A stretch of DNA of 64,000 nt from Nematopogon swammerdamellus (lineage: Eukaryota > Arthropoda > Insecta > Lepidoptera > Adelidae): contig OX336359.1 of NCBI GenBank assembly GCA_946902875.1, positions 1,550,001 to 1,614,000 of the forward strand, read 5' to 3'. The notes beneath the pieces were generated by a model that was not told the DNA's origin, did not search any database, and saw only the letters and a program-made list of their open reading frames with translations. Below are positions 1 through 11,019 of the stretch, piece by piece. Within the stretch, counting starts at the first letter, position 1, and every line of letters begins with the position of its first letter. Made by a program: the position numbers and the translations under genes.

Positions 1-1030
1 TCTCGTGGCCCAAGGGTTGCGGAGTCAAATTGCGTGTATATTCTAAAAATATACTAACGTGTGTCGCTAAGCGTGTTCGAATTGCGTGTTTCTGCGCTCA
101 CGAGAGAGGTACGTTTCGAGGAGAGGTTTCGAAATGCACTCCACTTAAACAAAGAGTCAGTGTAGGTACTCTGTAACCGAAGTTGACAAGTTATTCTTGT
201 GTCGTCGCGTAGATCTTGAAGTGCTCTGTAAAGTAATTTCAGCGGAACAATTTTAAAGTCGTCAAGTGAAAAGTAAAGCCGTATGAAAATTTTAACATCT
301 TAAAAAAAATTACCAACTTCCCGCCTCCTAAGATGGCTCAAACTGTAGCTTAATTCAATCCCGAGATACGATTTTTTTCTGTTACTTGAATAGCGAGCTC
401 AAAAAAAGTTATTGGGAAATTGTCGATCCAAGTCGGCGAAAATTTTTAGAATTTTTTGCAAATTTTGGAAAATCTCAAAAAGTTACAAAGAGATTTTGGT
501 AACTTAAATTGCAATTTAAAGCCCTCCGTCAGACGCACATTTTCACATATGACTCATCCGCGTACCTCTCATATCTGCGAAACTACAAGCAAATGTCACA
601 ATTTCATAAATCGGGGCACTATTACTCGAACGAAAAGAAACATTTTCAATGTTAAAACACTTCGATACCAGCCTACCGACACTAATAGGCTTCCGCATAG
701 ATACGGAACCATAAAAATTATCGTGCTCCAGAAAGAAATACATATAAAAAATTCAAATGTAAACCAAGAAATTAAATTTAACTCAGATCTTATAACGAAA
801 ACATTAATGTATTTCGAAGACTAAAACTCGAATTAAAAGAAGTTTATGCTCCAGTAGGGAGTTGTTTCAAACATAAAGTAAACACTATTCAAAATATATA
901 ACAAATGTTATGTATTATCAAACTTCAACTTAACTAGGCATTAGAACTTTCAGGAGTAACTTAGTTTTCGGTTTGCACTTAATGTTTCGAAAAATGAAGT
1001 GGTTTTAGTTATGGAACAAAGACATATATA
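1..1030. other. AT-rich sequence, no feature recognised
   Basis: I recognise no gene or repeat family here. One 122-codon open frame at 456-824 has no recognisable domain and low-complexity Asn/Thr/Lys-rich content, so it is probably chance. It could be unique intergenic sequence or a repeat too old to recognise. Confidence 0.4.
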
Positions 1031-1412
1031 TTTTTTTTTTTTATGGAAACTGACACGGTTGGCTACATCACCTACAACATCCGTGATGTCAGCCCATAAC
1101 ACTGGGTGAACTAGGTGCCATGTCAGTGCTTCCCTTCATTTCATGTCGGCTACAATGAACTGGACGGAAAACACAAACTATTTACATAGCCGTTTCGACC
1201 GCCGCCGTTTCGTTCAATGCGGTGGTACCAATCCGGCCAGGATAAACCCTACCACCTAGTAAGGTAACAAGGCAAGGGACCTACAGTTTAACGTGGAATC
1301 CGAACCACGGTCATCCTCCAACGATCGAACGGTCACCCATCCAAGTACCGACCGCGCTCAGCATTGCTTAACAACAGTCGACTGACCGCACCACTGAGCT
1401 ACCGAGGCTGAC
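1031..1412 (-). mobile_element. SINE-A, near full length
   Basis: Read on the minus strand this runs from a tRNA-like start (gtcagcctcggtagctcag) through a 5S-like segment and the core to a tail ending cagtttccataaaa, followed by an A-tract. On the plus strand it therefore starts with a T-run and ATGGAAACTGACACGG. It directly abuts a D-family head fragment on its right, so it may have inserted into, or been joined to, a D element. Confidence 0.85.
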
Positions 1413-1504
1413 GAATTTCCTTATCCCTTAGTCGACTTTTACGACATGCGACGGGGGGAGATGCAGTGGGGCTATTCTTTTTAAGTACCGACCCCACACG
1501 GTAC
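1412..1504 (-). mobile_element. D-family head fragment
   Basis: On the minus strand this carries both hairpins of the D/C head: the GTGGGGtc...GCCCCAC stem, here with a change in the left arm, and the gtcg...cgac element. The D body is missing and SINE-A follows instead. That A-plus-D-head order differs from the SINE-C composites, where the A head is lost. Confidence 0.7.
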
Positions 1505-1529
1505 ATTATTATATATATATAGATATAAA

Positions 1530-1715
1530 TTAACATTGAGAACGCATCGCTTTTCGCCGAAAATATGGAACGGTCTTCCGGTGAGTGTGTTCCCTAACAC
1601 CTATAACCTGGGAATCTTCAAAAGGAATTCGGCATTCTTTACGAACTAACCTTTGGGATGTGGTAAACGCTTAGGGGCGGACAATGCAGTACTCAAAAAT
1701 GGACAGCATTATGAA
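1530..1715 (+). pseudogene. LINE reverse transcriptase C-terminus remnant
   Basis: A plus-strand frame, after frameshift, reads like the end of an insect LINE ORF2: a 'WNGLPVSVFPN'-type segment followed by 'YNLGIFKRN', as in many Jockey/CR1-type elements. The remnant is short and interrupted. Clade assignment is by motif recall only. Confidence 0.45.
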
Positions 1716-1802
1716 ATATAAATACACAACTTACATACTTACATAGACATATTGTACAAAGATACATACAACCAATATACATCCTTAGATATACATACAA
1801 TA

Positions 1803-2291
1803 TACAGGTCGTTGTAACGGTCACTATATTAAATTTAGGAAATGATTATTGAGACAAATAGCACAGATTAAATAATAGTTACTAAAAAGTAACAAAAAAG
1901 TGTAATAACTTTCTTCTGAATTCCCTTTAAATAAAAAGTTACATTTTTCATACAAACTAATTGGTTTATTTAGTGTAAAAAGATCTAATGTTCCGCACGA
2001 ACGTGGGAATGAAAGGCGCGCGGTGAGTGAGTGAGCAGGGACGAGTGCGCGAAGAGAGGAGATGCGCGGCGGCGGCGCGGTGCGCCATGAGTTTTTCGAC
2101 CCCTACCATTCCCGCTCCAGCACCCTCCCCCCGCGCGCGTCAAATTACACTTGGCGAAAACATACATTTCAAAAATTAATATCTCGAAAACTAGACACTT
2201 TAGAGAAAAACTTCATTTACTTTTTTATTCACGGAAAAACACGAGGATTGCTCTGGCGAAATTAATGTACTGGCCGTTACAACACCCTGTA
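1803..2291. mobile_element. TIR element (MITE-like), about 490 bp
   Basis: The left end reads tacaggtcgttgtaacggtc and the reverse complement of the right end reads tacagggtgttgtaacggcc, with similarity continuing to about 29 bp. The ends lie in TA-rich sequence, so a TA or TATA target duplication is possible but not provable. The interior holds a GC-rich stretch (about 2010-2145) and no transposase frame. Open frames in both directions there are GC-rich shadows. Confidence 0.6.
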
Positions 2292-2657
2292 TATATGTAT
2301 ATTGTATAATAATGTTTAATGTTATGTTTTGTAAGTAAATAAATAATAAGAATTTGAATTATGCGACTACCCTATATAGTGCGACCAGCACAACGTGAAC
2401 GCAACCTATAGCATAGCCTATAGTCTGACAAACAAATAGCTAGCGGACAGCGGCTCGGTGCGTGGCGGACTATGTTCTGACGTCTCGCCTTTCCCAATTC
2501 AATAGCCGATATGATGTATGGTGTTAATTTAACGCCAATATATTGTCGGAATTGGAAACTCGCTTCGCTAGGGGTGTAGTGTACATATTATTCTGTGTTT
2601 AGGTTTAGATTATAATAGTCATCAGCTACCATCCGTAGCTACCACAGATATAGATAC

Positions 2658-2682
2658 CGTGTGGGGTCGGTACTTAAAAAAT
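2658..2682 (+). mobile_element. D-family head, left of nested K
   Basis: The sequence accgtgtggggtcggtactt is the first arm and loop of the D-head hairpin. It breaks at the following A-run, where a K element begins. The D head resumes after that element at 3050. Confidence 0.6.
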
Positions 2683-2685
2683 CTG

Positions 2686-3049
2686 TTAAGTGCGAGTAAA
2701 AAGTGCGAGTTTTACTCGCACACGGAGGTTTCCGTATCTATCCGCCTATGTTTTGTCTTTCAGCAATGCAATGTATAAAGCCTGTGGCGCCATCTATTAT
2801 TCGGTAGTGTGACTAATCGATTTTTCCGTACGTTTGTTGCATAGGAGCCACCCTTAATTTTTAACATTTTGTTTTTTTTATTATTTGTTATTATATCCGC
2901 CATAGTATCACATATTCTGTGAAAATTTCAACGGGCTACCTGTTACGGTTCAAGAGATACAGCCCTCGGACAGACGGACGGACGGACAGACAGACAGACA
3001 GACGGCGGAGGCTTAGTAATAGGCTTCCGTACGGGACACGGAAACCTAA
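2686..3049 (+). mobile_element. K repeat, nested in a D element
   Basis: K features in order: an AAGTGCGAG/CTCGCAC hairpin, a gtttccgta motif, an internal AT-rich part with 'tattctgtgaaaatttcaac', 'ggttcaagagatacagccct', a GACG/GACA simple run, and the closing 'tacgggacacggaaaccta'. Here the hairpin loop has expanded (a second aagtgcgag). The 85-codon open frame over the right part is K sequence, not a gene. Confidence 0.75.
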
Positions 3050-3112
3050 AAATAATAGCCCCACCCCAATTGTCAGGATTCAGGATACAGCGTGTGGTAT
3101 GTATGTACCATT
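3050..3112 (+). mobile_element. D-family remainder, internally deleted
   Basis: After the nested K, aatagccccacc completes the D-head hairpin. The sequence then jumps to the D 3' end (attgtcaggattcaggatac, then agcgtgtggtatgtatgta). Most of the D body is absent. Confidence 0.6.
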
Positions 3113-3525
3113 GTATATCTCACTATTTTTTCCTGTTAAAAGCAAAACCAATTGTCGCGCTACTAACATAAATTAGGCGGCAGAAATTAATCTCAGTGTG
3201 GTACTACAGCTAACCTCTTTATTTTCCCAAGCAGAGCTATTTCAAAATTAATTATTCCCATTTTATTGTCTCTGTCCTTAAAAAATACCAAGAAATTCGC
3301 CCAGAAAACAATACATTTTCACATATTCCCAAAACCGAAAAAAATGCCCGCTATTTGGTAGACATTTTCAGCTAAAATTAAAAGACAAAATGACGTCTGA
3401 CAGGTCCTTGAAGATGAGAGCAACATGCACTAATTACGTCTTAAGGAGGGACAAATTTAAATTGCCTTAAATTACCATAATTTTTTTTTTTTTCGCGGAG
3501 ACTCTGAAGTTATTAACGAAAATGG
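3113..3525. other. no feature recognised
   Basis: AT-rich sequence with long A and T runs. I found no convincing ORF, inverted repeat or known family. Confidence 0.3.
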
Positions 3526-3650
3526 TGGACAAAATATTATGAGTGTGGAAGAGGCGTTAGAAGTGTGTCAGGCTCGGGCAGGACTGTGGAACTTGGAGAT
3601 TCGTTGTATGTGCCTACCTCATTGGCAAAAAGAGTTGTTTCCCATATGTT
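3526..3650 (+). mobile_element. F-family fragment, diverged
   Basis: 'gtgtcaggctcgggcagga' and 'cctacctcattggcaaaa' align in order with the better copy at 58085-58260 (gtgtcaggatcgtggcacg, then cctaccccaccgggaaac). The similarity is clear but degraded, and the (ATGT)n tail is absent. Confidence 0.5.
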
Positions 3651-3676
3651 GAAGTGAATAAACTGTCATACTGTAA

Positions 3677-3960
3677 TTTTTTTTTATGTAAACCAACATG
3701 AATGGCTGTGTCGAGGGACCAATGGTGCAGTCGACAGAGCCAAAAACCCCTCTCCTCGCGAAACCACGCTCAGTGGGGCGGCGCCATGCCAGCAGATTTG
3801 CGGACTGTTGCTAGCAAAGAGATTGAAATATTAGGAAGGAAGTTTAATGTCTTTGGTTGCTAGACTGTCAAGCCCGTTGATACGACGACGTTTGAAGACA
3901 CACAGGTTAAAGGATTCGGGAAACACACTCGCCGGGAGACAGTTCCACAAGGTTATAAAT
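3677..3960 (+). mobile_element. J repeat copy
   Basis: The most complete J copy. It starts after a T-run with aaccaacatgaatggctgtg, passes accaatggtgcagtcgacag and cgcgaaaccacgctcagt, and continues to gttaaaggattcgggaaa. Related copies lie at 29337, 37965 (reverse), 48905, 58690 (reverse) and 58868. The part near aaaggattcgggaaacacac may descend from a LINE 3' end, but I cannot show this. Confidence 0.6.
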
Positions 3961-4795
3961 TCCTGTTTGTTTTTGTTCTCCTAATTCGAAAAATAAAAAA
4001 AACATAAAATAAAATAAACACGCGCCCTGTTAAGTTAGTTAATATTAATTACAATACTACAGCTACATCGTAATAATTAGTTTTTTTTTTATTAAGTATA
4101 CTTATATATATTTTTTTTTTAATAGAATATTTTCACGCAATTATACGGAAAGAAAGAAAAATTACACGAATAGGCGAACTTATTGCTAGTACGGATTTCT
4201 TCCGACCTTTAAATTCGTTAAACAAATGCGTTCTGTCTTGTTAGAAGGCGTAAAATTCACAACATCTTATCCGTTAACTTTCATTTAGTTAATTCAGAGA
4301 GAAATTGACTCTTCACCAAAAATGTATTTAAATTAGAAATTAATTTTCGACTGCACAGTAAAATTACACTCGTTCCTCACTCGGAGGGCCTTTGTAACCG
4401 TGCTCCATTCGGACAGGGCGGTACGCTAATGAAGGCCCCGCATGGCTATTCTTATTCTAATGTCTTTATGACACTTACATTTATTTAGTGGAAACCGTAA
4501 GTCACTGTACTCGTATTGAATTTTGAGACAATAGTATTTTACCAATCTGAACAATTAATTAAAAATAAAAAACAGAAAGAACCGTTTAATATTTCTGAAT
4601 TAAGTATAGCAATATTGGTAATCTCAAATATTTTCTTATTTAGGTATATCCATAGCACAGACTTAACAATAATTTCATTTTATTTCTTTTAGATATAATA
4701 GAAAAAGTTATAATTACCCTTTGTTATCATTTTATTTCGACGTAGTCGGGTAAAGAATTAAACTGGTCAAGCACGTGGTAAAAATGTATTTAAAA
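3961..4795. other. AT-rich sequence, no feature recognised
   Basis: Contains T-runs and no recognisable gene. A short segment at 4370-4440 (cactcggagggcctttgtaa) is GC-richer than its surroundings but I cannot assign it. Confidence 0.3.
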
Positions 4796-6001
4796 TAAAA
4801 AAAAGTCGCCAAGTGCGAGTTGGACTCGCGCACCGAGGGTTCCGTATCATCACTCAATATATTTGTTTTATGTATGTACAAAAACAGTTGTTTTGAAAAA
4901 TCACGAACCGCCCAAATAAACACTACAGCAATGATTTGACTGTGAGGCATTCGTGTAGTTGAAATATACAAAAATATATTTCTTATATGACTACATATTT
5001 ACAATTTTCGGATTTTTCCTTTACTTTTGGTGTGAGACCTTGCTTCTTGCCAAGTTTCCTTACTCTAGAGTCTAGACTCTAGGTCATCGGTAAATACCCT
5101 ATAGGTTTTGATTTCATTTGAGTGAGTTTGCAAGTATTAAAATTTGCCATAAATAGCCGTATCTTTTGATTATGTTGATTTAGAAGTTTTCATTTTGTAT
5201 AACTCGAAGGGATCGCAGACGTTAGTATTTATATTTAATAATTTGAATTTGATATCTTGACTCGTTACTGAGAAAAAGGGTCTTGACATACAAAACAAGC
5301 AAATTTTTTTTTCATATCATATAACTACAAGTTTACAATTTTCGGATTTTTTCCTTTACTTGTGCTGTCAGACCTTGCTTCTTACCAAATTTTATGATTC
5401 TATGTTGACGGGAAATACCCTATAGGTTTTGATTTGATTTGAGTGAGTTTGCGAGTATGAAATCTGATATAGATGGCCGTATCTTTTGATGGCGTTGATT
5501 TAGAAGCTTGCATTTTCTACACCTTAAAGAGATCGTAGATCTTAGTATTTCTTATTAATTTTAATTTGTTATCTTGATCCGTTCCTTAGAAAAAGGGTCC
5601 TTGACATACAAAACAAACAAATATTTTTTTAAATGTCACATAACTATAAATTTATTTTCGAATTTTTTCCTTTACGTATGCTGTAAAACCTTGTTTTTTA
5701 CCAAATTTCATGATTCTAGGTTAACGGGAAGTACTCTATAGGTTTTGATTTGAATTGCCAGTAGCAAAATATGTGACTTAAATGGCCGTATCTATTGATT
5801 GCATTGACATAGAAGCTAAATTTTTTTACACCTCCGAGGAAACGTAGACCTTAGTATTTGATATTAATTTCAACTTGATACCTCTACCCGTTCTTGAGAA
5901 AAAAGGTCTTGACGGACAGACATCCAGCCAGCCAGACGGACAACAAAGTGATCCTATAAGGGTTCCGTTTTTTCCTTCTTCGAGGTACGGAACCCTAAAA
6001 A
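4796..6001 (+). mobile_element. long K element with internal tandem repeat
   Basis: The left end has the K hairpin (aagtgcgagttggactcgcg, then gagggttccgta) and the right end has ggtacggaaccctaaaaa. Between them lie three diverged direct repeats of about 315-335 bp, each beginning near an '(ac)aattttcggatttttcc' motif at 5001, 5335 and about 5650 and each containing 'ccctataggttttgattt', 'ggccgtatcttttgat' and a 'gagaaa(a)agggtcttgac' motif. No ORF is conserved between the units. This is the longest K copy in the window. Confidence 0.75.
4985..5930 (+). repeat. tandem repeat, about 325 bp x 3, inside K
   Basis: Unit starts differ by 334 and about 315 bp. The third unit is the most diverged. 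Each unit ends just before a 'ttgacatacaaaacaa'-type sequence, and the last ends in ttgacggacagacatcc, the start of the usual K simple run. Confidence 0.75.
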
Positions 6002-6073
6002 CATCTAAATATAATATATTTTTGTTGTAAATATAATATTTGTTGTTTGTGTTTTATGTTTGTGTTATATGCC

Positions 6074-6151
6074 TGTTTTGTGTGTAAATATATTTTTAGA
6101 TCTTTATATAAGTATTATATAAAAATCCAAATATATATTTACACACAAAAC
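6074..6151. repeat. short AT-rich inverted repeat
   Basis: gttttgtgtgtaaatatatt and its near reverse complement (aatatatatttacacacaaaac region) face each other across about 30 bp. It could fold into a hairpin of about 22 bp. No transposon end or ORF is associated with it. Confidence 0.55.
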
Positions 6152-6700
6152 ATACAATTATAATAAAATTAAAACTAAACAGCTAAAAAGAAAATTTAAA
6201 TTTGGATTAAAATTACAATTAAAAAAAAATGTTTTTGAACATATTCTGTTTTGTAGAATGCACCAAAGACTAAGAAAGTTAGTAATTGCTTAGATTGGTA
6301 CATCTTTTTTTTTAGATCATTCATTCATAGTTATTTTGTTAGCGCTAAATGTGTTACATAACGACAATGCAACAAGAATATTGCCCTTCGAATATTAATT
6401 TATTATTCCGCGTAAAATATTTCATGTTATCCATTTAGACAGAAATATTAGTTCCCAACCGAACTGAACTTCCACGCTTTATGGGTTTAGCGGACTGCGG
6501 AATATAGCCTTTTAAACATTTTAATTTATGCGATGCCAAAATTGTGTTAACTGTTAGTTGTTTAGGATTATACATTTATGCTTCTGATGAATAATTTAAA
6601 GCATTATTGTGTTATATAATCGGGTAAAGAAAACCTCGCGAAAACCCACAGATGTTTGGCAGAACCCGTGGCTCCGGTTTTCATCTTTGACAATGCCAGT
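6152..6700. other. no feature recognised
   Basis: AT-rich with A- and T-runs, no plausible gene. The last 30 bases before 6700 lead into a K copy. Confidence 0.3.
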
Positions 6701-6702
6701 TT

Positions 6703-6968
6703 TTAAGGTTCCGTATCCGTCGTACGGGACCCTATTACAAAGCCTACGCCGTCTGTAGTGTCCGTCCGAGGGCTGTATCTCTTGAACCGTAATAGGTAGC
6801 CCGTTGAAATTTTCACAGAATATGTGTTATTACGGCCGATATAACAACAAATAATAAAAATAAGAAAAAGTAAAAAATTCAAGCGGGTCCCCATACAAGA
6901 AGCTAAAAAGTGTATGCGCGCCACTCACCGAAAAGAGTATGAAGCATTTTAACTAATATGAAACATGC
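6703..6968 (-). mobile_element. K repeat, 3' part missing
   Basis: Reads aaggttccgtatccgtcgta, then cctattacaaagcctacgcc, the gagggctgtatctcttgaac motif and the 'acggccgatataacaac' interior. It breaks off after gtatgaagcattttaac, before the hairpin that closes complete copies. Confidence 0.75.
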
Positions 6969-6987
6969 AAAGCGAAAATCATTGGAA

Positions 6988-7045
6988 AAAATACATCCCG
7001 GCCAGGATTCGAACCTGGGTCTCTCGAACGTTGAACCGTGCAAGT
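6988..7045 (-). mobile_element. tRNA-like (H-type) fragment
   Basis: The minus strand reads gacccaggttcgaatcctgg, a strong B-box/T-arm match, followed by ccgggatgtattttttccaa. No cloverleaf can be completed, so I treat it as a tRNA-derived repeat related to the H copies near 51 kb and not as a tRNA gene. Confidence 0.5.
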
Positions 7046-7135
7046 TGACTGTTCGCAAAAATTATGCGACATCATGAAGGTGCAACAGAACGAAAATTTG
7101 GAGATAATACGTCACGGAATGGAATAATTCGCCGA

Positions 7136-7565
7136 TCGGAACCGGTAGGTCCCAATCCCTTGCCCCTTACTAGGTGGTAGGGAAGGCTCAAATTGTAACC
7201 GACTGGATTGCTACCACCGTCCTAGACGTAATTTGGCCGCATAGCAGTCTCGAAGGCGTTCTCGCTTCGTTAGTTTTTTTTTTTTTATGGAAACTGACAC
7301 AGTTAGCTATATCACCTACAACATCCGTTATGTCAATTGTCAACCCATAACACCTTGGTGAACTAAGTGTGATGTCAGTGCTTCCCTTCGCTCGTGCCGG
7401 CTACACTGAACTGAACGGAAAACGCGTACTTTTAGTCCAGTATAGCCAGCAATCCAAAGGGAAGTCTGCCAAACCGACACCCTCTCGGCGGTGATCTTGA
7501 CAGGTCAGAGCATGTGCTTTGACCCCTCTGACTCAGCCGTCCATACCGGATTACACAAAAAGTGC
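7136..7565 (+). mobile_element. SINE-B split by a SINE-A insertion
   Basis: The left half (7136-about 7268) has the B core: taggtcccaatcccttgccc, cttactaggtggtag and gaccgactgg-type sequence to ggccgcatagcag. The right half (7434-7565) resumes at agtccagtatagccagcaat and reaches the B tail ccggattacacaaaaa. Both halves are in order and in the same orientation. The tRNA-like head is absent. Confidence 0.75.
7270..7433 (-). mobile_element. truncated SINE-A nested in SINE-B
   Basis: Begins with a T-run and atggaaactgacacagttag and ends in the tail half at ctgaactgaacggaaaacg, so only the 3' half of SINE-A is present. A 10-bp change at tgtcaattgtcaaccc is private to this copy. Possible short target duplication (ttag on each side). 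Confidence 0.75.
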
Positions 7566-7568
7566 TAG

Positions 7569-7891
7569 TTTTTTTTTAATTATTGAAACTGACATGGTTG
7601 GCTACATCACCTACAACATCCGTGATGTCAGCACATAACACCGGGTGAACTTGGTGCCACGTCAGTGCTTCCCTTAGGTCGTGCCGGCTACACTGAACTG
7701 GACGCAAAACACAAACTATTTACATAGCCTTTTCGACCGACCTTTCATTCAGTGCGGTGGTATCAACCCGGGCGGGTTAAACCCTACCACCTAGTAATAT
7801 AAGAAGGGAGTTATATCCCTTAGTCGCCTTTTACGACGTACACGGGGAGAGATGCAGTGGTGCTATTCTTTTAAAGTACCGGCCCCACACG
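7569..7891 (-). mobile_element. SINE-C (D head plus A core/tail)
   Basis: On the minus strand the D head (gtggggccggtactttaaaa, gaatagcacc, then gtcgtaaaaggcgactaagg) is joined to the A core (cttactaggtggtaggg-type, accaccgcactgaatgaaag) and the full A tail. The A-type tRNA/5S head is absent. Four copies with the same junction exist in the window, so this is an amplified family. Confidence 0.85.
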
Positions 7892-8356
7892 TCTCTCCTT
7901 TTACCCTCCTTTTTTCTTCTTCGCGCAGTCGGGTAAAAAAATTATGTTTGAAAGAGTTGAAAGAGACTTTGAAGAGGCCACGCGTAATGTATTACAAATT
8001 CGACCCAAAAAGGCAGCTGAACTGGAAGAAATAGCAACAATAAGTTCACCTTTCCACAGCCAAGTTTAGCACAATATAACATTGGCAAATCATTCAAACT
8101 AAAACCAACCTTATATCTTCGTAGTGACGGTTCTGATTACACATGCCTCCCACGTTACCCCTACGTGTAGCGCGGGCCGGAAGGCTCGGCAATCAGGCTG
8201 TGCGTATAAAGGGAGCCTCTCCACTCGTAAACTGTCCTGTTTCGTGATTGTAGCGGATTTGTACGAGAGATATGGGGAAGGCTTCACGGTATATCATATA
8301 GAGCTGGTTAGAACCAGATTAATATCTGGAGATTATATTTTTACATTTAACATACT

Positions 8357-8660
8357 GCATCTCTCCCCGGGCACGTCTTATAAGGCGACAAAGGAATAAG
8401 GACAAGATGCCGTGCATAAGGGCGACAGCCGCTAGCCAACTCTCACCTTGGCACGTTCCTTCTTCCGAGTCATGCAGCAGGTGGGTCTTCGTGCCTTACT
8501 TGCTGCTTGATTGATATCTTGTTCTAATACTTTGCTAAGTGTGGTGGTCGGTGTTGTGCTGTAATTTACAAGAGTGCTTGCAGCACAACATCGACTACTC
8601 TGCTTTCCCCGATTATCGGCATACAGCTTGTGGTATGTATGTATGTATGTACATTTAATA
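8357..8660 (+). mobile_element. D retroposon, head-truncated
   Basis: Starts at gcatctctccccgggcacgt, passes ggaataaggacaagatgccg, the body 'catgcagcaggtgggtctt', the stem-loop arms cggtgttgtgctg and cagcacaacatcg (8549-8592), and ends in gtatgtatgtatgtatgtac. The tail repeat resembles those of RTE-mobilised sequences, which is an inference. Confidence 0.75.
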
Positions 8661-9117
8661 TATTGGTGGGATGGACAATCTAATTATGTGTGTATGTAAT
8701 GTATGTACATATTCTATAATGGACACCAATTTATACAAATAAGTACAATAATATGCGAGCTTAAGACCCTGTCAACCCGTATTCACCCGTACTCCTCTTT
8801 CAAGGCGCCGCTTTCGCTAATTGAATTAGGATGCAACACAATCAATCAATTAAAAAATTAAGTTTTTTATTTTCTTATTCCAAAACTACGGATCCAAACA
8901 AAAAAGTAAAAAAGTACGGATTTAGAGATATATTCAACAATTTTTTTTTTTTTTTCATAGCCTTAGCTTGGTCACGTTGCCTTAAATACGTTGTTATAAC
9001 TAAATTCAGAGGCATGTTCATGATTTTTTTCTATCGAGCGAAGTTAATAAAATCGTGTTTTCAAAAAGCTATCGATCTGCGCTGATAGATGAAGTTTTAC
9101 ATGTAATAAATTACATA
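8661..9117. other. AT-rich, no feature recognised
   Basis: A T-run of about 15 at 8940 and short open frames rich in Phe/Lys. Nothing with a recognisable domain. Confidence 0.3.
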
Positions 9118-10143
<1,026 letters not shown>

Positions 10144-10327
10144 TAAAAAAAAAACGGCCAAGTGCGAGTCAGCTCGCGCACCGAGATTTCCGCATCACAA
10201 AAAAAAAACCTCGAAAAAACACGTTTCTTGTGTGGGGACCCCTTTTTTTGTAATGTTTTTATTATTTGTTGTTATATCCTACAAAATAAAACAGGGTACT
10301 GCACGGGGTACGGAAACCTAAAAAACA
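10144..10327 (+). mobile_element. K repeat, internally deleted
   Basis: Retains the hairpin (aagtgcgagtcagctcgcgc), the 'cacgtttcttgtgtgggg' motif, a shortened AT-rich interior and the closing ggggtacggaaacctaaaaa. The Gly/Asp-rich simple run is deleted. Confidence 0.75.
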
Positions 10328-10386
10328 TTCATAACATCACATCCGATTTTGAATGAGGTAGACAGAAGCAACAGAACCGACTCCCC

Positions 10387-10769
10387 ATTTTTTTTATGGA
10401 AACTGACACGGTTGGCTACATCACCTACTACATCCGTGATATCAGCCTATAACACCTTGCTTAACTAGATGCCATGTCAGTGCTTCCCTTCGGTCGTGCC
10501 GGCTACACTGAACTGGACGGAAAACACGAACTATTTACATGGCCGTTTCAACCGACCTATCATTCAGTGCGGTGGTACCAACCTTGGCGGGCTAAACCCT
10601 ACCACCGAGTAAGGTAAGAAGGGAAGGGACCTACAGTTTCACGCGGAATCCGAACCACGGTCAGCCTCCAACGGTCGTACGGTCACCAATCCAAGTACTG
10701 ACCGCGCCCAGGTGTGCTTATGATCACGACCGACAGTCCACCGACCGCACCGCTGAGCTACCGAGGCTG
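10387..10769 (-). mobile_element. SINE-A, full length, interrupted at its head
   Basis: Complete from the T-run side (atggaaactgacacggttgg) through the core and a variant 5S-like part (gtactgaccgcgcccaggtg, read on plus) to the tRNA-like start cgctgagctaccgaggctg. An E element interrupts the head at its first bases. The 13-bp head sequence recurs on the far side of E. Confidence 0.88.
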
Positions 10770-11009
10770 TTGTTGTTTTTGTTGGTTTGGTTTGGGGTTG
10801 GCTCTAGGCCTGCAAACTAATCCCGCTTGGTTGGGGACCTTCGTGCAAAATCCCACAATCTCCAGCCACCCCAGCCAGCCTATGTCTTCCATGAAAGCCA
10901 CAAGTCGACCGGGGTGTCTGCAGACCGCTGCAACGGAAGATGGAGAACGGAGAACCCTTCGTTGGTGGTCAAGCAAACTGCACTCCAACAAAACATGCTA
11001 CCGAGGCTG
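10757..11009 (-). mobile_element. E retroposon with 13-bp target duplication
   Basis: E occupies 10770-10996 and is flanked by identical copies of gctaccgaggctg at 10757-10769 and 10997-11009. On the minus strand it ends in a (CAA)n-like tail next to the duplication, as expected of target-primed reverse transcription. Its body (gcaggcctagagccaac, cggtcgacttgtggctttca) also occurs at 38966-39126. No domain is recognisable, so it may be the 3' end of a LINE or a SINE. Confidence 0.85.
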
Positions 11010-11019
11010 ATATGACAAA

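Noticed and set aside
456..824. 122-codon open frame near the left edge
   Set aside because: No domain, biased composition, no supporting splice or promoter signals.
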